A stretch of DNA of 64,000 nt from Psychroflexus montanilacus (lineage in GTDB: Bacteria; Bacteroidota; Bacteroidia; Flavobacteriales; Flavobacteriaceae). The stretch covers positions 310,001 through 374,000 of the forward strand of contig NZ_JAIQZC010000001.1 in NCBI RefSeq assembly GCF_020164535.1, written 5' to 3'. Below, piece by piece: positions 18,886-26,377 of this stretch. Position 1 is the stretch's first letter, and each line of letters begins with the position of its first letter. The position numbers and the translations under genes were made by a program. Under the pieces are notes generated by a model that was not told where the DNA came from, did not search any database, and saw only the letters and a list, made by a program, of their open reading frames with translations.

Positions 18886-19197
18886 ATGGAAAATTTGAAT
18901 CAAGAAAAGTGGGTCGAAGGATTAAAATCATCTGATAAGGCTGAAATTATAGATGTAAGAACTCCAGATGAATTCAACGAAGGTTATATTGAAGGCGCAA
19001 AACTTATCAATATACAAGACTCTGAAAAATTTATTAACGCAATAGAACAGCTTCCGAAAGATAAAGATTACTACGTGTATTGTAGATCTGGACGCCGTAG
19101 TGAAATGGCTTGTCAACTGATGAATAAAGCAGGCATTGAGAATGCTTATAATCTTGAAGGTGGAATTTTGGACTGGAAAGGTGAGGTAAAAAAATAA
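18886..19197 (+). CDS. Single-domain rhodanese-like protein, cytoplasmic
   Basis: A 103-residue single rhodanese domain: EIIDVRTPDEFNEGYIEGA at the start and the active-site loop YCRSGRRS with the catalytic Cys at residue 66. Such proteins accept a sulfane sulfur on that Cys and pass it on. There is no signal peptide. The next gene, 2 bases downstream, encodes a second rhodanese with a lipoprotein signal, so the pair may handle sulfane sulfur on both sides of the membrane. Substrate is not known. Confidence 0.9.
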   Translation: MENLNQEKWVEGLKSSDKAEIIDVRTPDEFNEGYIEGAKLINIQDSEKFINAIEQLPKDKDYYVYCRSGRRSEMACQLMNKAGIENAYNLEGGILDWKGEVKK

Positions 19198-19199
19198 AT

Positions 19200-19592
19200 A
19201 TGAGAGTTTTAGCTTTAGCTTTTATTTTTCTTGGTCTTATGTTCTCCTGTTCTCCAAAGGAAAGCTCTGCCACTATGGTTACTTCTCAGGAAATGAAGGA
19301 ACTCATGGTATTAGATTCTGTACAATTGATAGATGTGAGATCGCTTGAAGCCTTTAGAGAAGGTCATCTGAAAGGAGCTCAAAATCTGGTGTATGACGAT
19401 GAATTTGTTTACAAGATAAGTCAACTCGACAAAAATAAACCAGTAGCAGTCTACTGCAGGACAGGAAGACGTTCAGAAAAATGTTCAAGTATTCTTAGAG
19501 ATGCGGGGTTTAAACAAATTTATCAACTCAAAGGAGGATTGACACAATGGGAGTTCAAGCAAGAACTTATAAAGGATACTCTGCCTCAATAA
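19200..19592 (+). CDS. Rhodanese-like lipoprotein
   Basis: The 130-residue product has a lipoprotein signal, MRVLALAFIFLGLMFSC with Cys17 as the lipid anchor, then one rhodanese domain: VQLIDVRSLEAFREGHLKGA and the active loop YCRTGRRSEK with catalytic Cys86. It is therefore predicted to be exposed in the periplasm or at the inner face of the outer membrane. It is translated right after the cytoplasmic rhodanese and the two domains are recognisably related, suggesting gene duplication followed by a change of location. Confidence 0.9.
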   Translation: MRVLALAFIFLGLMFSCSPKESSATMVTSQEMKELMVLDSVQLIDVRSLEAFREGHLKGAQNLVYDDEFVYKISQLDKNKPVAVYCRTGRRSEKCSSILRDAGFKQIYQLKGGLTQWEFKQELIKDTLPQ

Positions 19593-19638
19593 AGTCTTAG
19601 TAAGCTCATATAATTCACCATTATTCATTAGAAAAAAA

Positions 19639-19646
19639 TATATTTG
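19639..19646 (+). promoter_or_regulatory. Candidate -7 promoter element for dnaN
   Basis: TATATTTG matches TAnnTTTG exactly, ends 23 bases before the dnaN ATG, and is followed by C as is common in this promoter class. Confidence 0.55.
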
Positions 19647-19669
19647 CATAGATCAAATACTTAAGTCAC

Positions 19670-20791
19670 ATGAAATTTATCATTTCCAGTACATATATGT
19701 TGAAAAACCTCCAGACCCTTGGTGGAGTGATCAATAATAATAACACGATGCCGATTTTGGATAATTTTTTATTCGAATTGAATCACAACTCACTTAAAAT
19801 CTCTGCATCCGACTTGGAAACTACGATGAGTGCCAAACTTGATGTAGAATCCAGTGATGAGGGTGAAATCGCTGTTCCCGCGAGATTGCTTTTGGATACG
19901 CTAAAAGCTTTCCCAGAACAGCCGCTTACATTTCACAAACTGGATAACCATACCATAGAAATAAGCTCTGAACAAGGTAAATATGCTTTGGCTTATGCCA
20001 ATGCTGAAGATTTTCCTACTCCAGTGACTATTGAAGATGCAAGTCAGACTGTATTGGTAGGTGATATTTTGGCAACCGCCATTAACAAAACTATTTTTGC
20101 CACTGGAAACGACGATTTGAGACCAGTGATGAATGGTGTGTTCTTTAGATTTACAGAAGAAGCCTTGATTTTTGTTGGAACAGATGCTCATAAACTGGTA
20201 AAGTATTCCAGAACAGATATTAAAACCGATAAGCCGGCAGAGTTCATCATGCCTAAAAAACCTTTGAATCTATTGAAGGGTGTACTTTTAGGAAGTGAAG
20301 AAGACGTACAAATAGAATTCAATGAATCTAATGCCAAATTCAGTTTTGAAAATGTAGAACTGACTTGTCGTCTGGTAGACGGGAAATATCCTAACTATGA
20401 AGCGGTAATTCCTCAAGAAAACCCTAATGTTCTTACTATAGATCGTTCATTATTTTTGAGCTCGGTAAGACGTGTCTCTATTTTCTCTAATAAAACGACA
20501 CACCAGATCAGATTAAAAATTGCAGGAGCAGAACTAAACATTTCTGCAGAAGATTTAGATTATTCCAATAAAGCTGAAGAACGTCTCACCTGCGACTATC
20601 AGGGAGATGATTTAACCATAGGGTTCAACTCCAAATTCTTAACGGAAATGTTGAACAACCTCAATTCTGATGACATCAAGATCAAAATGAGTTTGCCAAA
20701 CAGAGCCGGAATTCTAACCCCAGTAGATGGTCTAGAAGATGGTGAACACATTACAATGCTCGTCATGCCTGTAATGTTAGGCAACCAATAA
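19670..20791 (+). CDS. dnaN: DNA polymerase III beta subunit (sliding clamp)
   Basis: The 373-residue protein is the ring-shaped clamp that tethers replicative polymerase to DNA. The N-terminus KFIISSTYMLKNLQTLGGVI, the central LVDGKYPNYEAVIPQENPN and the C-terminal DGLEDGEHITMLVMPVML (ligand-binding pocket residues and the M/L-rich tail) are diagnostic. Three successive clamp folds fit the length. As usual in Bacteroidota it is not next to dnaA; here it has its own promoter and is followed by a bidirectional terminator. Confidence 0.98.
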   Translation: MKFIISSTYMLKNLQTLGGVINNNNTMPILDNFLFELNHNSLKISASDLETTMSAKLDVESSDEGEIAVPARLLLDTLKAFPEQPLTFHKLDNHTIEISSEQGKYALAYANAEDFPTPVTIEDASQTVLVGDILATAINKTIFATGNDDLRPVMNGVFFRFTEEALIFVGTDAHKLVKYSRTDIKTDKPAEFIMPKKPLNLLKGVLLGSEEDVQIEFNESNAKFSFENVELTCRLVDGKYPNYEAVIPQENPNVLTIDRSLFLSSVRRVSIFSNKTTHQIRLKIAGAELNISAEDLDYSNKAEERLTCDYQGDDLTIGFNSKFLTEMLNNLNSDDIKIKMSLPNRAGILTPVDGLEDGEHITMLVMPVMLGNQ

Positions 20792-20816
20792 GCAATATTC
20801 ATTTATGTAGTATACA

Positions 20817-20845
20817 AAAACAGCCTCCATTTTGGAGGCTGTTTT
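20817..20845. terminator. Bidirectional rho-independent terminator after dnaN
   Basis: A 13-base perfect stem (20817-20829 AAAACAGCCTCCA with 20833-20845) around a TTT loop, with A tract on one side and T tract on the other, separates dnaN from the opposing DUF4870 gene. Confidence 0.92.
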
Positions 20846-20921
20846 GATTCAAACAAACTAAAAACTAATAAAATTATTATCGGCTAGGTGTATTTACGAG
20901 AAATAACTCACTAGGGTTCAA

Positions 20922-21281
20922 TTATTTAAAAAACATGATCGATAATGGGTAATGAGTGGGTTCCCCATTATTGGCTTTGATAGCATTCACAATTGGAAAA
21001 ATTAAAGACAATAGTCCTACCAAAGCTGCAATAACAAAACCTACCAGGATCAACATCAAAGGAATAGAAACTAAAGCTGCCAGAATCATGGTGAGTTGAA
21101 AATTCAAAATTTGTTTTCCCTGTTCATCCATCTGCTCTATTTTGTCTCTTTGCATTAGCCAAATAATAAGAGGCACCACAAATCCACCAAAGCCAGTAAT
21201 GTAAGTAAGGAGTTGTGACAAGTGAGTAAAAAGCAAAAGTTGACGATCTTCTCTTAAAATAGGGTCCTGATATACTTCCAT
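20922..21281 (-). CDS. DUF4870 family small membrane protein
   Basis: The 119-residue protein matches the DUF4870 pattern: an N-terminal HLSQLLTYITGFGGFVVPLIIWL helix, a charged loop QRDKIEQMDEQGKQILNFQ, and two further hydrophobic helices ending in NAIKANNGEPTHYPLSI. The conserved loop with D-x-x-G-K-x-x-LNFQ is diagnostic. It is a Tic20-like four-helix membrane protein; its function is not established. It is transcribed alone toward dnaN, and its upstream region is shared with the divergent mnmE gene. Confidence 0.88.
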   Translation of the reverse strand: MEVYQDPILREDRQLLLFTHLSQLLTYITGFGGFVVPLIIWLMQRDKIEQMDEQGKQILNFQLTMILAALVSIPLMLILVGFVIAALVGLLSLIFPIVNAIKANNGEPTHYPLSIMFFK

Positions 21282-21406
21282 GTCTATGTTTTTTTATAAG
21301 ACTTCAACCTCTTCGATTTGTTACACTTTTTAACAAATAAATCTTAAAAAAATTGCCCCTGACTTCAATTCTAGCAGAAAATCAACACAAATTGAGAAAC
21401 AGACTG

Positions 21407-21414
21407 TAAATTTG
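21407..21414 (+). promoter_or_regulatory. Candidate -7 element immediately before mnmE
   Basis: TAAATTTG followed by C fits the consensus exactly but ends only 4 bases before the ATG at 21419. If used, transcription would begin at or next to the start codon, giving a leaderless mRNA. Confidence 0.45.
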
Positions 21415-21418
21415 CAGT

Positions 21419-22831
21419 ATGATAAACAACGATACCATTGTTGCTCTCGCTACAGCTTCAGGAAGTGGAGCCATTGCCATTATTCGCGTAAGTGGAGAAA
21501 AGGCTTTGGAGATTTGTAACCCTTTATTTCATGCCAAAAACAAAAAATCAATCCTAGACCAGAAGAGTCATACCCTTCAATTGGGAACTATACGTCAGGG
21601 AGAACGCATTTTGGACGAAGTACTGGTTAGCGTTTTTAGAGGGCAAAGATCCTACACAGGTGAACCAACAGTGGAGATTTCCTGTCATGGGAGTTCGTTT
21701 ATTCAGAAAGAAATCATACAACTCCTTATTTCCAAGGGCTGCCGTTCGGCAAAGCCAGGTGAATTCACTTTACGAGCCTTTCTAAACGGTAAGATGGATT
21801 TAAGTCAGGCCGAAGCCGTAGCCGATCTGGTTTCCAGCGACAATGCCGCTAGTCACCAACTGGCCATGCAGCAAATGCGTGGCGGATTTACCCATCAGTT
21901 GCAGGAACTTCGACAAGAGCTTTTGGACTTTGCCTCTCTGATGGAACTCGAACTCGATTTTTCTGAAGAAGATGTCGAGTTTGCCAATCGGGAACAGTTT
22001 CAGGCTTTAGTTTTAAAAATTCAAAAAGTCTTGTCCCGACTTATCGATTCTTTTGCAGTAGGCAACGTGATCAAAAACGGAATTCCTGTAGCCATCGTAG
22101 GCGAGCCCAATGTGGGGAAATCCACCCTGCTCAACGCTCTGCTCAACGAAGACCGCGCCATCGTGAGTGACATTGCAGGCACAACCCGCGATACCATTGA
22201 AGACGAAATTTCTATAGGCGGTATAGGTTTTCGATTTATAGATACTGCAGGAATTCGTGAAACCCAAGACACCATAGAGGGCCTGGGCATCCAGCGTACG
22301 TTTGAGAAAATCAAACAGTCTCAGGTTATTATCAAACTCATCGACACACCCAGGGTCTTTGATGCCAATCACCAACTCATAAGTGAAGAATGGCAGCGCG
22401 TTCAGGACGACATCACTCAACTGAAGGAAGCCTTTCCCGAGCGCCCTTTCCTCCTACTTGCCAATAAGGCAGATTTGCTCACCGACGCTAATAAAGAACG
22501 CCTTAAAGAAGACTACAAAGGCCTGCTTTTCATTTCTGCCAAAGATAAAACCGGGATTGAGGCAATCCAGGATCAGCTCCTCAGCTACGTAGACGATGGT
22601 GCTTTACGCAACAACGATACGATTGTGACCAATTCCAGACATTATAATGCCTTGCTCCTCGCTTTGGAAGAAATCAATAAAGTTCAGGAAGGCCTGAATC
22701 AAGGCTTAACTACCGACTTACTCGCCATCGACATACGCCAGGCTTTGTACCATTTTGGGGAAATCACTGGAGAAGTCACCAACGACGAACTTTTAGGGAA
22801 TATATTTGCGAATTTCTGTATCGGGAAATAG
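21419..22831 (+). CDS. mnmE: tRNA modification GTPase MnmE
   Basis: The 470-residue enzyme works with MnmG to install the cmnm5 group on the wobble uridine of certain tRNAs. It shows the N-terminal tetrahydrofolate-binding domain (NDTIVALATASGSGAIAIIRVSG), G1 GEPNVGKST (228-236), the G2 region IAGTTRDTIED, G3 DTAG, G4 NKAD and the invariant C-terminal FCIGK with Cys467. Base composition is visibly more GC-rich than the genes around it. The adjoining downstream DNA is the start of an accessory region; in enterobacteria the 3' end of this gene is the integration site of SGI1-type islands, so its 3' end is worth checking as a junction. Confidence 0.98.
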   Translation: MINNDTIVALATASGSGAIAIIRVSGEKALEICNPLFHAKNKKSILDQKSHTLQLGTIRQGERILDEVLVSVFRGQRSYTGEPTVEISCHGSSFIQKEIIQLLISKGCRSAKPGEFTLRAFLNGKMDLSQAEAVADLVSSDNAASHQLAMQQMRGGFTHQLQELRQELLDFASLMELELDFSEEDVEFANREQFQALVLKIQKVLSRLIDSFAVGNVIKNGIPVAIVGEPNVGKSTLLNALLNEDRAIVSDIAGTTRDTIEDEISIGGIGFRFIDTAGIRETQDTIEGLGIQRTFEKIKQSQVIIKLIDTPRVFDANHQLISEEWQRVQDDITQLKEAFPERPFLLLANKADLLTDANKERLKEDYKGLLFISAKDKTGIEAIQDQLLSYVDDGALRNNDTIVTNSRHYNALLLALEEINKVQEGLNQGLTTDLLAIDIRQALYHFGEITGEVTNDELLGNIFANFCIGK

Positions 22832-23126
22832 GTGTCTGTTGAATTTGCTCTTGCTAACTTATAGCCTTTACAATACATTGCTTAATGCGTGCAGTTAATT
22901 TACAAGATCCAGCTTGGCGAGTAGTTCTAATGAAGCTTGAAAGGAAAAAGGATTTGCTGCCCTACTCTAACTCTTAAATTCATTGATCATCAGCTGTACT
23001 TACACTCAAAGCAACTTTCACATCATTCCTGTATACAGAAAATGATTTAAGCCTATTCAACTTATATCGCCATTTGAACAAGAAAACATGTTTAAAAAAG
23101 TTACATATATTTGAGGATATATAATA
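22832..23126. other. Non-coding junction between mnmE and the cassette region
   Basis: I see no gene, terminator or attC-like palindrome here. The only recognisable signal is the promoter-like TATATTTG at 23106-23113, which points into the first cassette. Confidence 0.5.
23106..23113 (+). promoter_or_regulatory. Candidate promoter reading into the gene cassettes
   Basis: TATATTTG fits TAnnTTTG. It sits 14 bases before the first core site (23127), outside the cassettes, where an integron Pc-type promoter would lie. The nearest TTTG for a -33 (23073-23076) is rather far away. Confidence 0.45.
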
Positions 23127-23159
23127 GTTGGGCTTAATTAAAACGACACCTAGAAAAGA

Positions 23160-23834
23160 ATGGAATTATTAGTTTTATCTGATTATGGTTCAAGAGAAAA
23201 TCTGAAAAAGAAAAATCCATCTGAATCGGACATCCTTGAGACTATGAATTCTATTGATTGGAATTTATTTCATCAAGTTTGTCTAAGTAAAAATGGCTAC
23301 GATTGGATTGAAGTTGGAGGAAATCTAAAAGAAGACGGACTTTCAGCTATGTACGAAAAAAACAATGAGCAATTTGTTATTGACAAAGCTCCTTCTTCCA
23401 TAAATCAACTGACTGAAATATTATTATCTTATTTCAACAATGATGGTAAGTTCAATAAAAAACACAAATTTACTGGAGAAAATAACAATTCGGAATCAAC
23501 CTATGACGCTGAAAAAGTATACAAGAATTTTTTTGAAAATGAACGAAAAGAATCTTTTGAGAAAAACAGAACAGAAAGTTATTCAACGTGGGAAATGATT
23601 TTAATTTTCGTCTTTGGACCTTTAGAATTTTTTCGTCGTATTGATGATGTATTTACATTAAGAAAAGAAAATTATTTTTTAAAATTTAAACAGCGGATTG
23701 TAATTTTAACTTTAGGATTTATCAGTTGGTTTGTTCTTATTTATATCACATTTAATAATTATGAACAAAAAAGACTTGAAGAAATTGAAAAAATTGATAT
23801 CTCTGATTGGAAGAAAAAACACGGATATGAATAA
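23160..23834 (+). CDS. Cassette-borne hypothetical membrane protein
   Basis: The 224-residue protein has no family I recognise. The first 110 residues are soluble and include LSKNGYDWIEVGGNLKEDG, loosely like small immunity-type proteins. A charged linker follows, then two hydrophobic segments (WEMILIFVFGPLEFF near 142 and IVILTLGFISWFVLIYITF near 180) and a short charged tail. The soluble part plus C-terminal membrane anchor is a layout seen in defence or immunity proteins, but that is only a hint. It starts 26 bases after a cassette core site, has lower GC than mnmE, and is followed by an attC-like palindrome, so it was probably acquired as a mobile cassette. Confidence 0.75.
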   Translation: MELLVLSDYGSRENLKKKNPSESDILETMNSIDWNLFHQVCLSKNGYDWIEVGGNLKEDGLSAMYEKNNEQFVIDKAPSSINQLTEILLSYFNNDGKFNKKHKFTGENNNSESTYDAEKVYKNFFENERKESFEKNRTESYSTWEMILIFVFGPLEFFRRIDDVFTLRKENYFLKFKQRIVILTLGFISWFVLIYITFNNYEQKRLEEIEKIDISDWKKKHGYE

Positions 23835-23844
23835 AAATAACTAA

Positions 23845-23977
23845 GCCCAACACAGGCTATAATTCATTGCGGTTGAATTCCTTGGCGGAATTCAACGCTA
23901 TTTTGCTATCTTTCGGCTACAACGGAAAGAATCCTGCGGATTTTCCCGCAACGAAACCATATCCAAAAACGTTATGC
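23845..23977 (+). repeat. attC-like recombination site, 133 bases
   Basis: The segment runs from GCCCAAC (23845) to GTTATGC (23977). Inside are nested inverted repeats: TTGCGG near 23867 with CCGCAA near 23946, and GTTGAATTCC with GGAATTCAAC around a short loop near 23872-23895. On one strand this folds into a long imperfect hairpin with core sites at its base, the form recognised by integron integrases, and the length is within the attC range. Confidence 0.6.
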
Positions 23978-23992
23978 CTCATATAATACAAA

Positions 23993-25651
23993 ATGAAAAA
24001 ACTTAGGTTTAATATTCAAACGGAGAAAAAATTTAAAGAAAAGCTTGATACAAAAACTTATCAAAGCTATAAGGCTTGGTATGATCAATTACATGAATAT
24101 TGTGGATACAAAGCATTACGAACAATCAAAATTCAGGAGATTAATAACTTCTTCGATTATTTAATTAATAAAAGGAAATATAGTCCATCTTCTATTCATG
24201 TTGCTATTGCAGCTTTAAGATTTCTGTATTCTGAGATATTAAAAATTGGATTTAATTTCGACCATATTAAAACCCCAATTATTGAAAGGGAAAATCCTGT
24301 TTCAATAGATAAGAAGAAAATAAAGGCATTACTTAATTCAATTTCAAATATTAAACAAAGGTCTGTAATAGCTTTAATTTATGCAGCAGGTCTTGACATA
24401 TCAGAAGTTGTAAAGGTAAGAGTATCCGATATTAAAGATGCCAAATTATCTGTAAGAGGTAAAAATGATGAGATTGTACGAGAGACAAAGATTGGTAAAT
24501 TTATGATGGAGCTTCTCAAAGAATATCGGAATTCTTATAAACCGTCTGATTTTCTTTTCGAAGGATTAAAAGATGGTTCAATGTATTCTCCAACCTCGAT
24601 TAGGAATGTTTTTAACCGAGCCAAAAAATCGGTTGGACTTGATGATGTCATTACCGTTCGACACCTAAAATATTCGTATGTAAAGCATCTGCAGGATGAA
24701 GGGTTTAAGACAATTGATATTCTTAAACACCTTGGAATGAACGCAAAAACTATTGAGTACTACTCACAAATAGATAGTGAATATAGAGAGATTGAATTCT
24801 CACCACTAGATACAATTTATAACAAGAAACAAAGTGAATCAATTAAGCTTGAAATTACTAACGAACAGATTGAAAACATTGTTTTTACGGATTATCAAAC
24901 TAAACAACTAATTGAGAAAAATCCTGAATTGATAAAAAGTTTCATTGAAAACGATATTTCACATTCAGACATTATTGCTTTAGGTTATCGAAAGAAACAA
25001 CTTGATATTTTTTCTAAACTACTGACAGATAAAGAATTTTTTGAGCAATTCAAAACAGATAATAATATTTCCAAGACTGAACAAGTTTGGCAAATCTTCT
25101 TTGAATCAAATCCTTGGATTTTTGGTCATGGTTTGAATTATATTTTTTCAAGTCCTTTGGAAGGTAAGAAATTAGAACAAGTTGTAAGCGGGTATGACTT
25201 TAATGCAAGCGGTAAAAGAGTTGATGGTTTATTAAAAACTAGAGGGTTAATAAGTTCATTATGCTTTGTTGAGATAAAAACTCATAGAACAGATTTGTTA
25301 AAATCAAATTATTATCGCAAAGAATCTTGGAGTGCATCATATGAACTGTCAGGAGCAATAGCACAAATTCAAAGAACCGTCGATAAATCTTTAAAATCTA
25401 TTTCATCAAAAATTGAGATAAAAGATTCACAAGGCAATTTAACTGGCGAACAAGTTTTCTTATATCAGCCAAAATCTTATTTAATAATTGGCTCATTGTC
25501 TGAATTTGTCTGCGAATTTGGAGTGAATGAAGATAAATATTCTTCATTTGAGATTCTTAGGAGGAATATGTTAAATCCTGAAATCCTAACCTTTGATGAG
25601 TTGTTTGAAAGAGCTAAATATTTAACTGAACATATTAAATACGAGGCATAA
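23993..25651 (+). CDS. Degenerate tyrosine recombinase fused to Shedu (DUF4263) nuclease
   Basis: The 552-residue protein has two parts. Residues 15-262 are a XerC/D-like recombinase: a SAM-like core-binding domain (SYKAWYDQLHEY, SSIHVAIAALRFLYSEI) and the catalytic fold. Active-site positions are altered: the first Arg is Asp135 (AAGLDISEV), the HxxR box reads RHLK (223-226), and LGH is LGM (247-249); only the Lys-like position 157 and Tyr257 remain. Residues 330-550 are a Shedu/DUF4263 domain (QVWQIFFESNPWIFGHGL) with PD-(D/E)XK residues Asp411, Glu427 and Lys429 (FVEIKT). Shedu proteins are single-gene anti-phage nucleases with variable N-terminal sensor domains. I infer a DNA-binding, non-recombining sensor controlling a nuclease. 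It starts 15 bases after a cassette core site. Confidence 0.88.
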   Translation: MKKLRFNIQTEKKFKEKLDTKTYQSYKAWYDQLHEYCGYKALRTIKIQEINNFFDYLINKRKYSPSSIHVAIAALRFLYSEILKIGFNFDHIKTPIIERENPVSIDKKKIKALLNSISNIKQRSVIALIYAAGLDISEVVKVRVSDIKDAKLSVRGKNDEIVRETKIGKFMMELLKEYRNSYKPSDFLFEGLKDGSMYSPTSIRNVFNRAKKSVGLDDVITVRHLKYSYVKHLQDEGFKTIDILKHLGMNAKTIEYYSQIDSEYREIEFSPLDTIYNKKQSESIKLEITNEQIENIVFTDYQTKQLIEKNPELIKSFIENDISHSDIIALGYRKKQLDIFSKLLTDKEFFEQFKTDNNISKTEQVWQIFFESNPWIFGHGLNYIFSSPLEGKKLEQVVSGYDFNASGKRVDGLLKTRGLISSLCFVEIKTHRTDLLKSNYYRKESWSASYELSGAIAQIQRTVDKSLKSISSKIEIKDSQGNLTGEQVFLYQPKSYLIIGSLSEFVCEFGVNEDKYSSFEILRRNMLNPEILTFDELFERAKYLTEHIKYEA

Positions 25652-25669
25652 CAACAGTAACCGTTGCAC
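25646..25669 (+). repeat. Truncated attC-like end of the second cassette
   Basis: GCATAAC (25646-25652) is the exact complement of the opening core GTTATGC, and GTTGCAC (25663-25669) could be the next core. The space between them is far too short for a working attC. ATAACAACAG and CCGTTGCA from here recur as ATAACAACGG and CCGTTGCA at 29278-29307. Confidence 0.45.
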
Positions 25670-25702
25670 AAGCCAATAAAAATCCAAAAAGCAAGTCATT
25701 TT

Positions 25703-25731
25703 AAGCCCTTTTCAGGGCTTTTGTCTTTTTA
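25703..25731 (+). terminator. Rho-independent terminator after the cassettes
   Basis: Stem AAGCCCT (25703-25709) with AGGGCTT (25714-25720), loop TTTC, followed by a T-rich tract on +. Confidence 0.8.
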
Positions 25732-26146
25732 TCAGAGTTGGTTTTACGCTAAATTTAGAGGGCTTAAATTAGAGTTGATTACGTATTGCAGGGTTTTTAT
25801 TTCACAAAGCAAAGACCGCAAAATTTTTACTCCACATTTTGCTATATTTTGAGTGAATTTTAAAACATCAGACTATACTCATAACTTTTAAAGCCATGAT
25901 TACTCAAAAACATAAAAATAGCGATAGTAGTCACTAAATAATCCACCTATTTTAGTGATTTCTATATCCAATGCCAAAAATTCGTTGCCTATAAGAATCA
26001 ATAATCGGAGGTGTTTTAGCTTCCTGATTTTTAGGTTAAAAAAATGGAAATACAGTGGTGATGCTTTGTTTTTTATTGAGCTGTTCTAATTTTAAATTGC
26101 TATTTTTAGGTGATTAGAATTTTCAAAAAAGCATAGCAAAGCAAAG
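25732..26146. other. Non-coding stretch of 415 bases
   Basis: AT-rich with no supported gene or RNA. A short frame at 25664-25852 overlaps the terminator hairpin and is not counted as a gene. Confidence 0.5.
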
Positions 26147-26377
26147 ATGAAGAAACCCAAACTTGATAAACTACTTCATAAAGAAGAAAAAACTACAGAG
26201 AATTTATTCTCTTTGATTTATTACTTTGCAAAGGATTGGATGAAACCGTCACCAAAACATCCCCTTGTCCTCCAAATTCTTCTATTTATTTTAAAACTAC
26301 CGGTTTTGATCTTGTTTTTAACCTTATCCCCTGTCATTTTTATCGTTATGTTCTTAACGCTTGTGGTCGGATTATGA
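26147..26377 (+). CDS. Small membrane protein of unknown function
   Basis: A 76-residue protein with a charged N-terminal half (KKPKLDKLLHKEEKTTENLF) and a strongly hydrophobic C-terminal half beginning at QILLFILKLPVLILFL. I do not recognise a family. It is supported as a gene by its overlap with the next one: the stop TGA and the next ATG share the sequence ATGA (26374-26377), a common arrangement for co-translated pairs. The two small membrane proteins probably act together; function unknown. Confidence 0.65.
   Translation: MKKPKLDKLLHKEEKTTENLFSLIYYFAKDWMKPSPKHPLVLQILLFILKLPVLILFLTLSPVIFIVMFLTLVVGL

Larger units (their letters stand above)
23127..25669 (+). mobile_element. Two integron-like gene cassettes without a visible integrase (CALIN-like)
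   Basis: Core-site geometry is what suggests this. GTTGGGC (23127-23133) opens cassette 1 and its exact reverse complement GCCCAAC (23845-23851) lies 11 bases after the gene. GTTATGC (23971-23977) opens cassette 2 and its exact reverse complement GCATAAC (25646-25652) overlaps that gene's stop. In integrons a cassette begins with TTRRRY and carries the complementary RYYYAAC in its own attC, so each cassette obeys the rule, allowing a GTTATGC variant. Genes begin 26 and 15 bases after the core sites, as is usual for cassettes. No integron integrase is seen in the window; the right end is truncated. Confidence 0.65.

Noticed and set aside
22013-22420. Long antisense frame inside mnmE
   Set aside because: A shadow frame produced by mnmE codon use; no signal peptide, domain or independent promoter.
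22869-22886. Sixteen bases ACAATACATTGCTTAA shared with 44362
   Set aside because: A single match of this length in an AT-rich 64 kb window is near chance and neither copy is in a defined element.
23993-24790. Active site-specific integrase mobilising the region
   Set aside because: Several catalytic positions are changed (Asp for Arg, Lys for Arg, Met for His), so strand exchange is unlikely; it is also not of the integron integrase type.
25664-25852. A 62-codon frame after the second cassette
   Set aside because: It contains the terminator hairpin at 25703-25720 and has no support for translation. It may be part of a conserved non-coding element.
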